Source of the DNA: Maribacter sp. PR1 | Lineage (GTDB): Bacteria; Bacteroidota; Bacteroidia; Flavobacteriales; Flavobacteriaceae | NCBI RefSeq assembly: GCF_028464145.1 | Contig: NZ_JAQPCG010000002.1 | Span: 186,001-250,000 of the forward strand | DNA length: 64,000 nucleotides | Direction of reading: 5' to 3' | Part shown: in pieces, positions 62,016 through 64,000 of the stretch | Layout of the letters: every line of letters begins with the position of its first letter | Position numbering within the stretch: the stretch's first letter is position 1 | The notes under the pieces: model-generated | The model's database searches: none | Seen by the model: the letters and a program-made list of their open reading frames with translations, nothing else | Told to the model about the DNA's origin: nothing | Position numbers and translations under genes: made by a program

Positions 62016-63971
62016 ATGAAGAACCTTATACTAGCAGTCTTTTTGATAATTTCCAGCGTTACTGTAATGGAATCTCAAGATGTAGAACCAGTAACATGGG
62101 AAGTTTCTGTTTCAGAAATATCCAAAAATGAATTTAATATAATTATCCAGGGTAATTTACTAGATGATTGGCATTTATTTTCACAATTTACAGACGAGGG
62201 GGGCTCGTTACCTGCCAAATTAAATTTTATTAATTCCGGGGAGAACTATCAGTTAATCGGCCCTACTACGGAAGGTGACACTTTTAAAGCTTACAATGAC
62301 ATTTTTAATGTAGAAGAAACCTATTTTATCAATGAGGCCAGGTTTACTCAAAGGGTTAAATTATTAAATACCGATGTACGCCAGATTAGTGTAATTCTTA
62401 GTTATCAAGTCTGTAATGAAGTTTGTTTAAATAAGGAGAAGCAATTTAATATAGGACTTGATGGTGGAAACGCGACTATGGATACTGTTGTCCTGGACGA
62501 GAAGAGTGAGGTTTTTTCAAAGGCATTGCGCCTTGATCTAAAGAACAAGCAGTTGCTCCAATCTTCTGCTACTCCTTTAAGTAATGATAGTAGCCTGTGG
62601 AAAATATTTGTTCTAGGTTTCCTTGGGGGGTTGGTAGCATTGTTGACGCCTTGTGTGTTTCCTATGATTCCGCTTACGGTTTCGTATTTTACCAAGCAAT
62701 CCGGTTCAAAGGTAAAAAGCACTATGAACGCTATGACCTATGGTCTTTTTATCTTTTTAATTTACCTCGCATTGAGTATTCCATTTCATTTCTTGGATTC
62801 GGTGAATCCAGAAATTCTTAATACCATATCTACCAATGTGTGGTTGAACATTGCATTCTTTTTGATTTTCGTGGTGTTTGCATTTTCCTTTTTTGGGTAT
62901 TTTGAGTTAACCCTTCCACATAGTTGGTCCAATAAAATGGATTCATCTTCTAACATTGGTGGTATTTTGGGCATATTTTTTATGGCATTGACCTTGGCCT
63001 TGGTTTCCTTTTCATGTACAGGGCCAATTTTGGGATCACTTTTAGCAGGTTCACTTTCTGCAGATGGGGGAGCCATGGAACTAACGGCAGGTATGGGAGG
63101 ATTTGGTATTGCCTTGGCCATGCCATTTGCCTTATTCGCACTCTTCCCAAAGTTATTGGTTTCCCTTCCAAAATCAGGAAGTTGGTTAAATACGGTAAAA
63201 GTTGTGTTAGGTTTTATAGAGCTTGGAATGGCCTTTAAATTCTTGTCTAATGCCGATTTAGTGAGCCATTGGGGATTGTTGAAAAGAGAAGTGTTTATTG
63301 GAATTTGGATAATTTTATTTGTGTTATCGGCCCTATACTTCCTTGGTATAGTTCGCTTTCCTCATAAAAAGAGAAAGAAACTTAGTTTTGGCAACATAGC
63401 AACGGGAATTATTATAGGGGGCATTATTATTTACCTTAGTTCCGGGCTTCAGAAAAACGCTCCATTAACACTGCTCAGCGGTTTTCCGCCACCATCTTTC
63501 TATAGTCTTTACGACCAGGAATACGACTGCCCTCTAGGACTTGATTGTTTTAAGGACTTCGACGAAGGTTACGCCTATGCCAAAGCAAAGGATAAACCAA
63601 TCTTGTTGGATTTTACCGGATGGGCATGCGTTAACTGTAGAAAAATGGAAGAAAATGTTTGGAGTATTCCCAAGATTCATCAAATTTTAAAAAATGATTT
63701 TGTATTGATTTCATTGTATGTTGACGACAGAAAACCATTGGGCAAACTTTCAGAATTTAATTATAAAGTTAGCGATACGCACTTAAAACTAATCAACACT
63801 GTCGGTGACAAATGGGCAACTTTTCAGTCTATAAACTTTAAAACTTCCTCCCAACCTTATTATGTCACATTAAATCCAAATCTTGAGTTGTTGAACCAGC
63901 CAATTCAATATTCCGGAATAGAAGAATATTATTTGTGGCTAAAGAGAAGTCTAGACAAAACGAATTATTGA
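62016..63971 (+). CDS. dsbD: Thiol:disulfide interchange protein DsbD
   Basis: 651 residues in three parts. The exported alpha domain has Cys133/Cys137 ('YQVCNEVC', CxxxC). The eight-segment membrane domain has Cys213 in 'LTPCVFPMIPL' and Cys334 in 'SFSCTGPILG'. The C-terminal thioredoxin domain has Cys538/Cys541 in 'GWACVNCRKMEEN'. All six redox cysteines are present. The protein carries electrons from cytoplasmic thioredoxin to periplasmic partners. It is downstream of thioredoxin-like, apbE, DUF4266 and DUF3570 genes on the same strand, which makes it the likely electron source for the group. Confidence 0.95.
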   Translation: MKNLILAVFLIISSVTVMESQDVEPVTWEVSVSEISKNEFNIIIQGNLLDDWHLFSQFTDEGGSLPAKLNFINSGENYQLIGPTTEGDTFKAYNDIFNVEETYFINEARFTQRVKLLNTDVRQISVILSYQVCNEVCLNKEKQFNIGLDGGNATMDTVVLDEKSEVFSKALRLDLKNKQLLQSSATPLSNDSSLWKIFVLGFLGGLVALLTPCVFPMIPLTVSYFTKQSGSKVKSTMNAMTYGLFIFLIYLALSIPFHFLDSVNPEILNTISTNVWLNIAFFLIFVVFAFSFFGYFELTLPHSWSNKMDSSSNIGGILGIFFMALTLALVSFSCTGPILGSLLAGSLSADGGAMELTAGMGGFGIALAMPFALFALFPKLLVSLPKSGSWLNTVKVVLGFIELGMAFKFLSNADLVSHWGLLKREVFIGIWIILFVLSALYFLGIVRFPHKKRKKLSFGNIATGIIIGGIIIYLSSGLQKNAPLTLLSGFPPPSFYSLYDQEYDCPLGLDCFKDFDEGYAYAKAKDKPILLDFTGWACVNCRKMEENVWSIPKIHQILKNDFVLISLYVDDRKPLGKLSEFNYKVSDTHLKLINTVGDKWATFQSINFKTSSQPYYVTLNPNLELLNQPIQYSGIEEYYLWLKRSLDKTNY

Positions 63972-64000
63972 ACCCGGCACAAAAAATCCAATTTTATAGT

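Overview
The window comes from a marine-type member of Flavobacteriaceae (Bacteroidota). Three things point there. Several genes and the tRNA have a Bacteroidota promoter of the form TTG-N19-TAnnTTTG. Gene content is typical: exported lipoproteins with SC lipoboxes, a sulfatase, a 7TM-AraC regulator, an S9 prolyl oligopeptidase, DUF3570/DUF4266 proteins and a two-gene fatty-acid block beside rpmF. Intergenic regions carry flavobacterial 'GAGCGnAGTCGA' repeats. No phage, insertion sequence, CRISPR array or rRNA was seen; there is one tRNA gene.

Region 1 (0-16.6 kb) looks like polysaccharide and amino-sugar handling: an exported AGE-family sugar epimerase, a type I sulfatase, an FGE-like exported protein without the catalytic cysteines, a Tat-exported Gfo/Idh/MocA oxidoreductase, an M14 metallopeptidase, a TauE/SafE permease, a sodium:solute symporter and an HGSNAT-like acyltransferase, followed by two small coupled genes. 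Region 2 (16.6-22.4 kb) is housekeeping: riboflavin synthase, pdxA, then DUF177-rpmF-fabH-accB-accC. Region 3 (22.6-30.4 kb) holds a SnoaL-like protein, an alpha/beta hydrolase, a DadA-like oxidoreductase, a lipoprotein coupled to a GreA/GreB-like protein, and a sugar-acid dehydratase with a GntP permease. Region 4 (30.4-51.3 kb) is mostly core genes: arfB, an ABC ATPase, prolyl oligopeptidase, asd, mscL, alr-tdk, rsmI, a DUF819 permease, OsmC, recJ, an MFS transporter, lpxH, queD, a 2OG-Fe(II) oxygenase, an enoyl-CoA hydratase, MATE and GNAT genes, a universal stress protein and tRNA-Ala(GGC).

Region 5 (51.3-64 kb), downstream of the tRNA, is visibly more AT-rich and more accessory. It holds a 7TM-AraC regulator, a small secreted protein broken by an in-frame stop, and a divergent TAP-like hydrolase. 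An LtaS-like phosphoglycerol transferase follows, overlapping a diacylglycerol kinase by 4 nt. Last comes a redox operon: thioredoxin-like protein, ApbE flavin transferase, DUF4266 lipoprotein, DUF3570 outer-membrane barrel and DsbD. The redox operon and the transferase/kinase pair are the best candidates for poorly described systems. In the first, DsbD would pass electrons from the cytoplasm to periplasmic thiols while ApbE flavinylates an unknown target. In the second, the kinase would recycle diacylglycerol left when phosphoglycerol is transferred to an envelope acceptor.

Start codons were chosen by reading the sequence. Several genes clearly start downstream of the longest open frame, and a few operon-internal genes start with TTG. 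Domain calls come from motif recognition without database searches.
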